NCBI GenBank assembly: GCA_035508495.1
Contig: DATJMX010000037.1
Span: forward strand, 1-64,000
Reading direction: 5' to 3'
Source of the DNA: Candidatus Binataceae bacterium
Lineage (GTDB): Bacteria > Desulfobacterota > Binatia > Binatales > Binataceae
Length of the DNA: 64,000 nucleotides
Position 1 is the stretch's first letter. Each line of letters opens with the position of its first letter. The notes beneath the pieces are model-generated. The model was not told where the DNA came from, made no database searches, and saw only the letters and a program-made list of their open reading frames with translations. Both the position numbers and the translations under genes were made by a program. This document shows positions 36,236 through 45,123 of the stretch, one piece after another.

Positions 36236-37599
36236 CACGTTGCTCCTTTCGATTCGTTCGATCGACGTTCACTGCCCCTAGTCGCCTGGCACTCGCTCAA
36301 ATCGACATTCGAGTAAAAGTTGCGAACGGGCAAACGAAATCTCGCGACTTTATCCAGGAGTTCGGCCGCTTCCTTGGCGCTTTTGGGCAGGAGCGCCGCC
36401 GTCGGATCGAGCCCGTAGAACTCGCGTGCGGCATTGATGATCGAGCGTTGCAGATTGTTCAACTGGATATCGCTCAGGTTGATCGCCGCCATCTGCATGA
36501 CATCGAGCGATACAACTCCGGTGTTGAATCCCGCGGGATCGGGCGACACCGCAGCCGGTAGCGGGACATGATCGTAATTTCCACCGTGCTCGTCGAAAGT
36601 GATGATGAGGAGCGTGTTCCACCAGTTGTTTCCGGCTGCTCTTCGAGTTGCGAATTGCCTGGTAGACCTCCCATATCAGGCGGTCTCCCAGGAGCACGCT
36701 ACCGGGTCCGCCGTTGGAATAGAGCGGTGAGCCGAAGGCGGATGGATGCATGTCGTCATGCCAGACCGCATGATCGAAGAAATTTATGAAATGAGGTTCG
36801 AGAAATGAGTATTTGGGGAGTTCACCGGCGGCGCAATCGTCGAAGAAATTCTTGCCAAAATGAAATCCTTTACCCAGGTATCGAAAGTAGTTTTCACCGA
36901 TTTTGTCTTTTGACGCGCCCCAGTGAAGCAGTTTTGTGAACGGCACTTCGAGATCCTCGTATATGTACCAACTGCGGTTGCCGAACTTCTCTTCGAGTTG
37001 ATGAAGATAGTTGGCCCGGCGCTGAAATGAGCCCAGCGATCGAGGCCCCAGGGATTGCCAGGCGACGAGGTTTTCGGATTGTTGACCCATCCCCATGAAG
37101 TCGCAGCATTCCAGAACGTGCGGTTGCACCAGGTCTGACTCGGCACCGCGCAGAACCAATGATCGAAAACAGCGAACGCTTGCGCGAGCTTGCTGAAGAC
37201 GGGGATTGTGCTCGGCGCGAAGCAGCGCATGATCTGCGCGCTTTGCGTGGCCGCCGAGCCGGTCCAGCCCTGGGTATCGGTCAGGTTCGTGTAGTAATCC
37301 CTCACGAAACCATTCATTCCAGGCGTGCCGGAAGCGGCATCGGACCCGAAGAGCTGCATCGTCACGTGCTCGTACTCTTCGCCAGGATCGGGATACGGCT
37401 GATGGACGTCAGCGTCGGCTGAGACCGGGACTGAAATGCCGTCCTGGCCGAGATTGCTCAGCGTTTTACCGATCACACCCTCGAAGTTCTTCCCCGGCGG
37501 AACGCCTTCCCGGTAGAGGTAGCCGAACAGGTTACCGAAGGAGCGGTTCTCGAGCATCAATACGACAACGTGATCGAACGTATCGAGCGGCGATGACAT
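36235..37599 (-). pseudogene. Phosphoesterase (AcpA/phospholipase C family) with two compensating frameshifts
   Basis: The N-terminal part (VVVLMLENRSFGNLFGYLY, then PSQTWCNRTFWNAATSWG) and the C-terminal part (WWNTLLIITFDEHGGNYDHV) are in the same frame; the middle (QLEEKFGNRSWYIYEDLEVP to LIWEVYQAIRNSK) is in another. A missing base near 37001-37005 and an extra base in the ttt run at 36629-36631 explain this, giving about 454 residues when corrected. The family hydrolyses phosphate mono- or diesters. The usual ENRSFDH reads ENRSFGN. It is either a young pseudogene or a consensus-sequence error pair. The stop is coupled to the YciI start. Confidence 0.8.
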
Positions 37600-37749
37600 T
37601 GCGATAAATATTCCCTCTGTGGATTCGAGACCGGACTATAGCGGCGTTTCGCAGTAAGGCAAATATGAAAGGGTGAAGCGCTCCGGAATCGCGCAATGTT
37701 TTTGTTCGTGAAACAAGAAAGGCTCGCATGCTTCTAATGGAACGCCGAC

Positions 37750-38433
37750 GTGAAGAAATCTGAACGGGACAAACTCCTTTTTCTGCTTGCGATTACCTCG
37801 GGCTCTGCCGACGGATGGGCCATCCTCGGGCTCGGTCACGCATTCGTGGCCAACATGACGGGCAACACGGTTCTACTGGGTATCGGGATATTTGGCATGC
37901 AGAGCGAACGAACCCATCCGCTCATCGCGTTGATATTCTACGCCACGGGAGTCGCGGCCGGCTCGTTATTCACGCGCCATGTCAAATCCGATGCGACCTG
38001 GTCGAGGTCGGTTTCCTTCACGTTGCTGTTCGAGGCATTGCTGCTGCTTCTCGCGGAGGCGGCCTGGATTTACCTGAACGGCGCTCCAAGCCGTGAGACT
38101 TCGTTCATACTATTGGCGTGCGTAGCGTTCGCGATCGGACTCCAGAGCGGAGCGCTACTGCCGCTGAAGCTGCCCGGAGTCATCACGACCTACATCACTG
38201 GAACATGGACGACCTTGGTAAGCGGTCTTGTAGCGATCGGCGGCCAGGCTCCAAGCCGCGAGAGCAAGGAAGTAGTCGAAGAGCGCGTCGTGATCCAGAT
38301 TGGTTTCCTGCTAACCTATTTTCTCGCGGCAGTGTTCACCGGACTGATTTTCAAGTACGTGCCAACGATGGTTGGTATAGTATCCAGCCTCCCGGTTCTG
38401 ACGGTTGCGATTTACGGAGCAATTCGCGGGTAG
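37750..38433 (+). CDS. DUF1275 (YoaK-like) membrane protein
   Basis: The protein has 227 residues with about six hydrophobic helices. The N-terminal ITSGSADGWAILGLGHAF-VANMTGNTVLLG block is the DUF1275 signature, and a later ALLPLKLPGVITTYITGTWT repeats the TGT-type motif. Function unknown; probably a small transporter-like protein. It starts at GTG 37750 with a poor ribosome-binding site. Confidence 0.85.
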   Translation: MKKSERDKLLFLLAITSGSADGWAILGLGHAFVANMTGNTVLLGIGIFGMQSERTHPLIALIFYATGVAAGSLFTRHVKSDATWSRSVSFTLLFEALLLLLAEAAWIYLNGAPSRETSFILLACVAFAIGLQSGALLPLKLPGVITTYITGTWTTLVSGLVAIGGQAPSRESKEVVEERVVIQIGFLLTYFLAAVFTGLIFKYVPTMVGIVSSLPVLTVAIYGAIRG

Positions 38434-38461
38434 CAAATCGACTCGTCGCTACTCGGTAACA

Positions 38462-39322
38462 TCAGAAGCTCGGTTTGGTCGGGTAGGGCGTCAGCTGTAG
38501 ATCATGCGTCCAACATGACTTGTCCTGGGTGTGCAGGTAGAAGAATGCTTCCGCGATCTTCACCGGGTTCATCACGATCTCGGGGCGCTTCTGAGCGATA
38601 GACAATGCACGCGTTCCCGGCGAGTCGATCAGGCCGTCGATAATGACGTTGGCGACGTGCACGCCGTGCTCGGAATATTCTTCGGTCAGGACCTGGGCGA
38701 GAGTGCGCATCATGACGCGCGGATAGTAGAGCGATTGCCCCGTCATCCGCTTGCGCCCGCGCAGCGCGTTCGCGTTGTTGCTGATCAGGAAAGAGCCGTG
38801 GCCCTTCTGGCGCATCGACGGCAGCACCTCCTTGGCGACGAGGAATGGTCCACGGCTCGATATATGCTGCGCCGTGTCGAACATCTCAACCGGGATATAT
38901 TCGAGTAACTCCTTGTCAGGAGGAAGGTCGCGTCCTTCGAGGTAACCGGCATTATAAACAAGCACCTCCGGCTCGCCGGCCTCGCCGCGGATTTTCGTGA
39001 ACGCTGCGGAGATCGACTCCTGCGATACGAGATCGAGCTCGACGATCATGCATTCGCCGTTTTTGCTTCGAATCGCCTCGGCGAGCGGCGCGGCGTTGGC
39101 CTGCTTGCGGGTTGTCAGCACGACGAAGAAGCCCTCCTGCGCGAACTTCTGTGCTATCGCGCCGCCGACGCCCCATCGCGCGCCGACCGGCATCTCGCGG
39201 TCGTCGATCGTCTTGCCATGCGCGAGCAACGTATTGCGGCCGTCCGACTGCCACTTCGAAGTGGCGCCGACTACGACCGCGACCGGTTTGTTATTTGGCT
39301 TCGCGTTGCGATCCTGGCTCAT
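38462..39322 (-). CDS. Atypical SDR-family protein lacking the YxxxK pair
   Basis: The protein has 286 residues from ATG 39322, behind AAGGAAGGA. Rossmann features are present (VAVVVGATSKW, then GVGGAIAQKFAQEGFFVVLTTR, and VYNAGY), with an inserted segment between the first strand and the Gly motif. The usual catalytic Tyr-x3-Lys is replaced by SLYYPRVMMRTLAQVL, with no Lys at the expected place. It may have lost redox activity or use a different acid/base. A frame upstream to 39364 is open but unlikely. Confidence 0.75.
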   Translation of the reverse strand: MSQDRNAKPNNKPVAVVVGATSKWQSDGRNTLLAHGKTIDDREMPVGARWGVGGAIAQKFAQEGFFVVLTTRKQANAAPLAEAIRSKNGECMIVELDLVSQESISAAFTKIRGEAGEPEVLVYNAGYLEGRDLPPDKELLEYIPVEMFDTAQHISSRGPFLVAKEVLPSMRQKGHGSFLISNNANALRGRKRMTGQSLYYPRVMMRTLAQVLTEEYSEHGVHVANVIIDGLIDSPGTRALSIAQKRPEIVMNPVKIAEAFFYLHTQDKSCWTHDLQLTPYPTKPSF

Positions 39323-39426
39323 CGAAGGTCGTTCCTTCCTTGTAGAGTTGGATCGATTAAGCACCCGCCCGGCGCTTTCCGCAAGGGTCGAGGCAAAGGT
39401 GGCAGCGGCGTAAATCGCAGGAAGTT

Positions 39427-40242
39427 CTATTCCGTGCGCAACTTTACCGATCCCGCTTTACTCGGAACGATCCAGCCCTCGTTCGCCGAGTATTGAGATA
39501 TATAGTTGGCAATCTGAATTGCGGTCTCGCCGGAGAGATAATCTATCTGCGAGGCGTAGAATTTCTGACCGCTCGAGGCCGCGTCGTCAAGCGCCGCAAT
39601 GAGGGTTACCGGACCGAGGAAGAATTCACCGAATCCCATCGACCAGGCGACGCCCGGCATCTTTCCGCTGTTGGAATAAGTAGTGAAAGCCAGCACTTCG
39701 GCATGCTCTCCCTGCATGATTCGATAGACATGCACTTCCGTTGCGAGCTCGGATTCACCGGCGCCCAGGCCGAAGGTCACACGGGTGAAACCGTTGCCCT
39801 CGTCGATTTTCGTCATGCGGCCGGTGATCAGGAGGGTGTTGTCAATCAAAGGCGCATCGCTGTCGGCCGGAATGCGTTCGGCGGGGAGGCCCATCTTGTC
39901 CAGCCGCTTCGCCGTTTGCGCCGAGATCCTTTTTGCGAGGTCGTCGCCGATTCCAACGCGGCGCTCGTTGGGATTGCTCTTGCGAAAGAAATCGATTCCC
40001 CGCGTGAGTGGGCTTCCATTTTCAGTGACGTCGCCGGTGTCGAAGATAAAGTCATTGACCGCGATTTCAACGGGCGCGACCGGCTCCGCCGCCATCGCTG
40101 CGGCTTGTTTTCGCGGATTTGCCGGTTTCGGTGCCCGAGGTGTGACGGAGAGCTGGGCGCAACCGGAATAAATTACCGCAATCAGAGCGAGCGAGTAGAG
40201 ACGAATGCTAAATCCGATGCGAAGTTGAGAGGCTGAACACAT
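39427..40242 (-). CDS. DUF4410 lipoprotein
   Basis: The protein has 271 residues from ATG 40242. A signal segment ends in the lipobox YSGC with the acylated Cys at residue 28. The mature part has the DUF4410 pattern: LLITGRMTKIDEGNGFTRV followed by GLGAGESEL and a long C-terminal region. Function unknown; related proteins are outer-membrane-associated. The frame is open upstream to 40353 but the lipobox fixes the start. Confidence 0.8.
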   Translation of the reverse strand: MCSASQLRIGFSIRLYSLALIAVIYSGCAQLSVTPRAPKPANPRKQAAAMAAEPVAPVEIAVNDFIFDTGDVTENGSPLTRGIDFFRKSNPNERRVGIGDDLAKRISAQTAKRLDKMGLPAERIPADSDAPLIDNTLLITGRMTKIDEGNGFTRVTFGLGAGESELATEVHVYRIMQGEHAEVLAFTTYSNSGKMPGVAWSMGFGEFFLGPVTLIAALDDAASSGQKFYASQIDYLSGETAIQIANYISQYSANEGWIVPSKAGSVKLRTE

Positions 40243-40563
40243 CAGATCACCCAGGAGCAGGAAGTTACTAGAGAACAAACAAAGACCGAACCTGAGATTG
40301 ATTGTTTGTGCACAACGAATACTCAGTGATTCGTCAGCGGCCTGCCAACGCACTACCGATCAGCCTGAAGTTTTTTCATTCAGACCGGTAGGCCGCGTGG
40401 TATTGCATCGTCGCCAATGTGAATGAATTCAAGCGCCGCGAGCAGTATTACGCCGGATCTCGCGCATTTTCCGTATAGATCGACGCGCCTTATTCATCGG
40501 CACGTCTATTGCCTGATCAACGGGCAAGTAAACTCTCGCGACGAAATCGATCAGGACACGACT
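40243..40563. other. Divergent intergenic region with a stem-loop
   Basis: This 321-bp gap separates two divergent lipoprotein genes. It has a two-part stem: CTACCG (40353) pairs with CGGTAG (40386), and CTGAA (40365) pairs with TTCAG (40379) around a T-rich loop, spanning 40353-40391. No promoter was convincing on either strand. Confidence 0.4.
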
Positions 40564-40950
40564 ATGAACAGCACGATTCGAAATCTGTTGATTGGCTGCA
40601 TGAGCGTGGCCGCGCTATCAATTCTCGGATGCTCACCGGCTGCCGATACCAGCGAAGCCTACGTTCCGCCGCCGAACGCGAAAGTCGTCGACGTTCCGAC
40701 CAGAGTGACCGCAGTGCCGCCGAGCGCCGATTCGACCACGGTGACGACTCAATACTCAAACGGCGCGGTGCAGCAGCGCACCACGACTGCTTACAATCCG
40801 GGATATACGACCGCAGGACCCCCCTATCGAACGACGGTGGTCCCCAGCTCATCGGTGCCGCCCTCGAGCACGACGCGATCGACGACCACGACCGACGATC
40901 GGGGTAACGTCGTCCAACAGCAGACCACGACTACAACTCCCGGCTACTGA
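40564..40950 (+). CDS. Thr/Ser/Pro-rich lipoprotein
   Basis: The protein has 128 residues. The lipobox LSILGC places the acylated Cys at 23. The mature part is unusually rich in Thr, Ser, Pro and Gln with YxPGY-type patches and no predicted globular fold, suggesting an extended surface chain. ATG 40564 follows AGGACACGACT. A degenerate copy of its 3' end lies just downstream (41014-41139). No family recognised. Confidence 0.65.
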   Translation: MNSTIRNLLIGCMSVAALSILGCSPAADTSEAYVPPPNAKVVDVPTRVTAVPPSADSTTVTTQYSNGAVQQRTTTAYNPGYTTAGPPYRTTVVPSSSVPPSSTTRSTTTTDDRGNVVQQQTTTTTPGY

Positions 40951-41013
40951 TTCTGTGCAGATGACTGAGCAGTGAGTAGTCGGTTATCCGATCTTTCTGA
41001 GTAATTATTTATT

Positions 41014-41139
41014 CCGCCATATCAAACTACAGTTAGCTCATCGGAGGCGCCTTCCAGCTCATCGCGAACGGCGACGACCACCGACGATCAGGGCAACATC
41101 GTCAAGCAGCAGACTGCGGCCAATGCTCCCGGTTGTTAA
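41014..41139 (+). pseudogene. 3' fragment of a second Thr-rich lipoprotein gene
   Basis: The frame 41014-41139 translates to PPYQTTVSSSEAPSSSSRTA followed by TTTDDQGNIVKQQTAANAPGC-stop. This aligns along its whole length with the C-terminus of the lipoprotein just upstream (PPYRTTV ... TTTTDDRGNVVQQQTTTTTPGY-stop). No start or signal peptide is present, so it is the tail of a decayed tandem duplicate. Confidence 0.75.
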
Positions 41140-41219
41140 CTCGTTCAGGCCGGGCAGATGATCGGGCGTGCGATGCCGCGTTCCAGCCGGTAAAAGGACA
41201 GGCTTGGACCCTGGCTTGC

Positions 41220-41693
41220 GTGAGTGCTAAGAGCTTGAACGTGGAAGAGCCGAATTCGGTCAAGCGCGAGTTCAAGGTCGAGGCTGATCCTGCCACCGTC
41301 TTTGCTTTCTTTACCGATCCTGAACGTCTGACGCGATGGGTAGGAACGTCGGCGCAGATCGACGCGCGCGTGGGCGGGTTGTTCATGATCGAGGTTCTAA
41401 AAGGGCGAGTCGCGCGCGGTGAATATACTGAAGTCGTGCCGGTGACGCGGCTTGCCTACACCTGGGGATGGATCAGTGACGAGCAGGTGCCGCCCGGTTC
41501 TTCGCGGATCGAGATCGATCTGCTGCCGCAGAATGGAAGCACGCTTGTGCGCTTCAGTCATAACGGTCTCCCGGCATCTGAAGTTCCCGGACATGGCATC
41601 GGATGGACGCATTATCTGGCGCGTCTGGTTGTTGCGGCGGGCGGTGGCGATCCGGGTCCCGATCCCGGTCCGCCGGGACGCACACGTGAATGA
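41220..41693 (+). CDS. SRPBCC/AHSA1 (START-like) domain protein
   Basis: The protein has about 157 residues. The helix-grip fold pattern is clear: VKREFKVEADPATVFAFFTD-PERLTRWVG, DARVGGLFMIEV, VVPVTRLAYTWGW, and a final amphipathic helix with GWTHYLARL. The tail is Gly/Pro-rich (GGGDPGPDPGPPGR). Function unknown; such domains bind hydrophobic ligands. GTG 41220 is a tentative start (GTG 41241 also fits). The stop overlaps the cyclase ATG (ATGA), so they are coupled. Confidence 0.75.
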   Translation: MSAKSLNVEEPNSVKREFKVEADPATVFAFFTDPERLTRWVGTSAQIDARVGGLFMIEVLKGRVARGEYTEVVPVTRLAYTWGWISDEQVPPGSSRIEIDLLPQNGSTLVRFSHNGLPASEVPGHGIGWTHYLARLVVAAGGGDPGPDPGPPGRTRE

Positions 41694-42751
41694 GTTCTGC
41701 TGCGATTCCGCGCACACCAACCATAACCTGGCTCCTTGATGAGGGTGCGCAATCCGCCGCTGCCGGGATATTGTTGGGCGAAGTATGCAATCGGCTGGTA
41801 GCTGAAGGATTGCCGATCGCGTCGGCGATCATGTCGGTCGCGAGTCTTGATCCAATGGTTGCCGCAAGCCGGTTGCGATGGCGCCGTAGCGATGGCCGCG
41901 TCGTCGCCGAGCTGCAGTTCCATGGAACCTCGGGCCTCGATGAACAACTTGCCGAGCAGGTGGCCCGCGACTCGACAAACGCCCAATCAGTTTCGTGGAG
42001 CATCGCGGACGGCGCGGAACTCGACACCAAACAGCGTGAATACCTCGATGACGTCTGCCTCGCGATGAAGGCTCCTCTGCAAGCCGTCGTCGAACGTGAG
42101 ACCACGCGCGCTCTTCTGCGCGCGTACCTTGGTCGCCGAAGCGCTGAAAGGGTTTTGAGCGGAACCGTCCGGCGCGGCACCGGTGAGACGATCGATGCAG
42201 TAATCTGGCTGTCCGATTTGCGAGATTTCACGCGATTCTCGGAAACGCATGTGCTCGAGCAAGTGATCGCGGCGTTGGATGATTGCTGCTCGCACCTGGT
42301 CGGCGCGATCCAGCCATTCGGCGGCGAAGTATTGAAGTTCATCGGAGATGGATTGCTCGCAATTTTTCCGCTCGCGGGCGCCGACGCGAAAGCCGCCTGC
42401 CGCGCGGCGCTGGCGGCGACTCGCGCTGCGCGTCAAGGCATGGCTCGGCTCGATGAGTCGCGGATAGGATCGGACCTGCGTCGGTTGCCGTTTGGAGTTG
42501 CGCTTCATGTTGGCGCCGTGATGTATGGCAATATCGGCGCTCCCGACCGTCTGGACTTCACCGCGATCGGTCCCGCGGTCAATACTACCAGCCGAATCCA
42601 GGAACTGTGCCGCACACTCGATTGTCCCGTCCTTATCTCCCGGGAGTTCGCCGCGCGCTGCGAAGAAGCTCTGACGCCCGTTGGCTACCATATTCTGCGG
42701 GGCGTCGGCGAGCCGGCCGGACTATTCACCATTCGGGAACTGAGACCATAA
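41690..42751 (+). CDS. Class III adenylate/guanylate cyclase
   Basis: The protein has 353 residues. Residues 1-160 form an unassigned N-terminal region. The cyclase homology domain is about 165-350 and keeps both metal Asp residues (D176 in WLSDLRDFTRFSE, D220 in KFIGDGLLAIF); the later region includes GNIGAPDRLDFTAIGPAVN, typical of catalytically competent members. It probably makes cAMP. No membrane segment is seen. It overlaps the SRPBCC gene and lies 31 bases before the FUSC-type gene. Confidence 0.88.
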   Translation: MSSAAIPRTPTITWLLDEGAQSAAAGILLGEVCNRLVAEGLPIASAIMSVASLDPMVAASRLRWRRSDGRVVAELQFHGTSGLDEQLAEQVARDSTNAQSVSWSIADGAELDTKQREYLDDVCLAMKAPLQAVVERETTRALLRAYLGRRSAERVLSGTVRRGTGETIDAVIWLSDLRDFTRFSETHVLEQVIAALDDCCSHLVGAIQPFGGEVLKFIGDGLLAIFPLAGADAKAACRAALAATRAARQGMARLDESRIGSDLRRLPFGVALHVGAVMYGNIGAPDRLDFTAIGPAVNTTSRIQELCRTLDCPVLISREFAARCEEALTPVGYHILRGVGEPAGLFTIRELRP

Positions 42752-42782
42752 TGCGATGCGCTGGCGAGCGGCGGAGTGAGAA

Positions 42783-45074
42783 GTGGCGGGCGTTGCAAAG
42801 GACCTTCGAATAGTTCAATTCGCGAACTGGTTCGATCAGTTTGGAACATTCCTGGCAAGCGAGCTTGCGCCGACGCCGCGCAAACTCCGCACTGCGCTCA
42901 GGTTCACTACAGTTGCGACCATTGGCACCGGCCTCGTCGCCGCCTGTCACGTATACAGTGAGTTTGGCGCATACATAGTTTGGCTGCTGGTCGGTGCGGG
43001 GCCGATGATGTCGCCGCGCCGCGCGATTCAGTTTCTCATCGCCGAGGGTATCGCCCTCGCCGTATCTGTCGTCCTGGCCCGCGCCTTTGCCGACACGCCA
43101 TGGCTGATGGCGCCGCTGCTCTTCGCGTTGGTTTCATACGGTACGTACGTGGGAATGATTCGCAAGTTCGCTCCCGGATTGTTGTTGATCGAGGTCGTTT
43201 GTCTCGGCAATTTCTACGACGTTGTCTTCGCGCCCGGTGACATCGGATGGAGCTCGGCCGGTGCGCTCGGCGGCAGCGCGCTCGCCTTCGGCATCCTTGT
43301 ACTGTTTGACAACTGGCTATGGCCGGATCCCGGTGATGCGATTCTGTTGGAATCTCTCTCCAGGAGCGTTGCGCAGGCACGTTTGCGCTTCCTGGCGGCG
43401 GCCGATTACTACGTGGGTCGCTCCGGAACGCCACGTCCTAAACTTCCCCCGCCGACCTCCGATCTGCCTGCGCATATGACATTACTCGATCAGGCTTCTG
43501 CCGAGGGCGCTAGTCAGTATCGGCATGCGATCCTGCTGGCGGCGATCTCGCGCACGGCGCGAATCAACCTCGAAGTGGATCGCCTGGTATTCTCCGCCCG
43601 CGAACAGGTGCCGCACGCAGTGCGCGAGATGGTGCGGCCGGAGCTAATCGCGGCCGCACGCGGAATCGCGGAAGCCTTGGACGATTTTGCGCGGCAACTC
43701 AGAGTCGACGTGCCCGTTGGCGTCGATCGAATGCCTCCCGCGCGAGCCCAGGCGCGAGCTGCGATGGACAAACTCTCGGCGCGGGTCCTCGAGGTTCGCC
43801 ACGAATATATTCGTACCGCAGGCACGGCCGAGATCGAGAACTTCGCTGCCTTTACCGACTCGCTCGCGGTTCTGACCGCGCATCTGGAACGTTTGCTCGA
43901 TGAGCCACCGCAGTCGCTGCCCAAGGCGACTTCCGAACTGGCTCCGCTATTCACTCTTTCGCCGAATCCCGACCTCGCTCGATACTCGTTAAAGGTTGGA
44001 CTGTGCGCGGTGGTTGGATACGCAATCGGTCTGACGGCCCAGCGCCCGGAGCTTTCCACGATACTAACTACCGTGCTTATAACCGCACTACCCACTTACG
44101 GCGCCGCAATGCGCAAGATGATTTTGCGGATCGTCGGCGCGTTGCTCGGCGGAATTGTGTCGCTGGTCGCGATCATTATAGTGTCGCCTAATTTCGACAA
44201 TCTGCCGTCATACATGATGACCGTGCTGGTTGTGTTTTTTGTCTCCGGCTATGCGTCCCTCACCAGCGGCCGCGTGTCATATGCGGGAAGGCAGATCGGT
44301 ACAACTTTCACACTGGTATTCGCCGGGCTCAGCCCATCGATTGAGATTTATTCGCCGCTCTGGCGCATCTGGAGCATTCTCCTTGGAACTTTCGTAGTGG
44401 CTATTGCGACGCTGTTACTATGGCCGGTGTACGCCGGCGATTCGCTGTTGCCAAGGCTGCGCAGGGTAATTGAAGACACCTTGGCGCTCGCGCCGGGCGG
44501 TTCGGCGGCAGGCGACGACGAACAGATCTCGGAAGTGAACTCCGATACGATGCGCCTGCTGGCCGAGATTCTGCAGGTCGCCGATGACGCGCAACTCGAA
44601 GGGCGCAGCAGCATGGTTGATCACAACGCGATCGTCGAGGCGACTGGCGCATTGCGCCGGATCGCGAACAGGTTCGCGTCTATTTCAACCGGCAGAATCT
44701 CCGTTCAACTGCCTCCGATAGATCCCGCGATAGAATCCGAACGCGGAGCTATTCTCGCTCCTATAGTCAAGCAACTGGAGAACTGGCTCGATTACTTCAA
44801 GAGCCCTCACTGCTTTAAACCCGCGATTGCCCACGCGGTCGCCAATGCCTACCGCCCGGAAGATCTTCGTATTCCGCTGGCGAGCTTTGGCTCGTGGATC
44901 GAAGACGGCAGCTACGCGCGAGTCGAGAAATGGACACTCGATCAACGGCGCACGATTCTGGCCGAACTACAATCGATGCGGCGACTGGATTTTCTTATAA
45001 ACGATCTTAACCGCTGGCTGGCTCGGATTCCCGGCGCGCCTCCGAGCGCTCGTCCCGTTGCCCGACTGGGCTGA
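42783..45074 (+). CDS. FUSC-family (YccS/AaeB-like) aromatic-acid exporter
   Basis: The protein has 763 residues. Two membrane bundles (about 40-185 and 400-560) are separated by and followed by soluble helical regions, as in FUSC/AaeB efflux proteins. The second bundle has the duplicate-like motif YSLKVGLCAVVGYAIGLT. Members export hydroxylated aromatic acids, usually with a periplasmic adaptor that is not seen here. It starts at GTG 42783. Confidence 0.8.
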   Translation: MAGVAKDLRIVQFANWFDQFGTFLASELAPTPRKLRTALRFTTVATIGTGLVAACHVYSEFGAYIVWLLVGAGPMMSPRRAIQFLIAEGIALAVSVVLARAFADTPWLMAPLLFALVSYGTYVGMIRKFAPGLLLIEVVCLGNFYDVVFAPGDIGWSSAGALGGSALAFGILVLFDNWLWPDPGDAILLESLSRSVAQARLRFLAAADYYVGRSGTPRPKLPPPTSDLPAHMTLLDQASAEGASQYRHAILLAAISRTARINLEVDRLVFSAREQVPHAVREMVRPELIAAARGIAEALDDFARQLRVDVPVGVDRMPPARAQARAAMDKLSARVLEVRHEYIRTAGTAEIENFAAFTDSLAVLTAHLERLLDEPPQSLPKATSELAPLFTLSPNPDLARYSLKVGLCAVVGYAIGLTAQRPELSTILTTVLITALPTYGAAMRKMILRIVGALLGGIVSLVAIIIVSPNFDNLPSYMMTVLVVFFVSGYASLTSGRVSYAGRQIGTTFTLVFAGLSPSIEIYSPLWRIWSILLGTFVVAIATLLLWPVYAGDSLLPRLRRVIEDTLALAPGGSAAGDDEQISEVNSDTMRLLAEILQVADDAQLEGRSSMVDHNAIVEATGALRRIANRFASISTGRISVQLPPIDPAIESERGAILAPIVKQLENWLDYFKSPHCFKPAIAHAVANAYRPEDLRIPLASFGSWIEDGSYARVEKWTLDQRRTILAELQSMRRLDFLINDLNRWLARIPGAPPSARPVARLG

Positions 45075-45123
45075 ACACTGTGTCGTCCAGCTCTCATCGG
45101 TCTGCCGCCCAGGGAGAGCCGCG

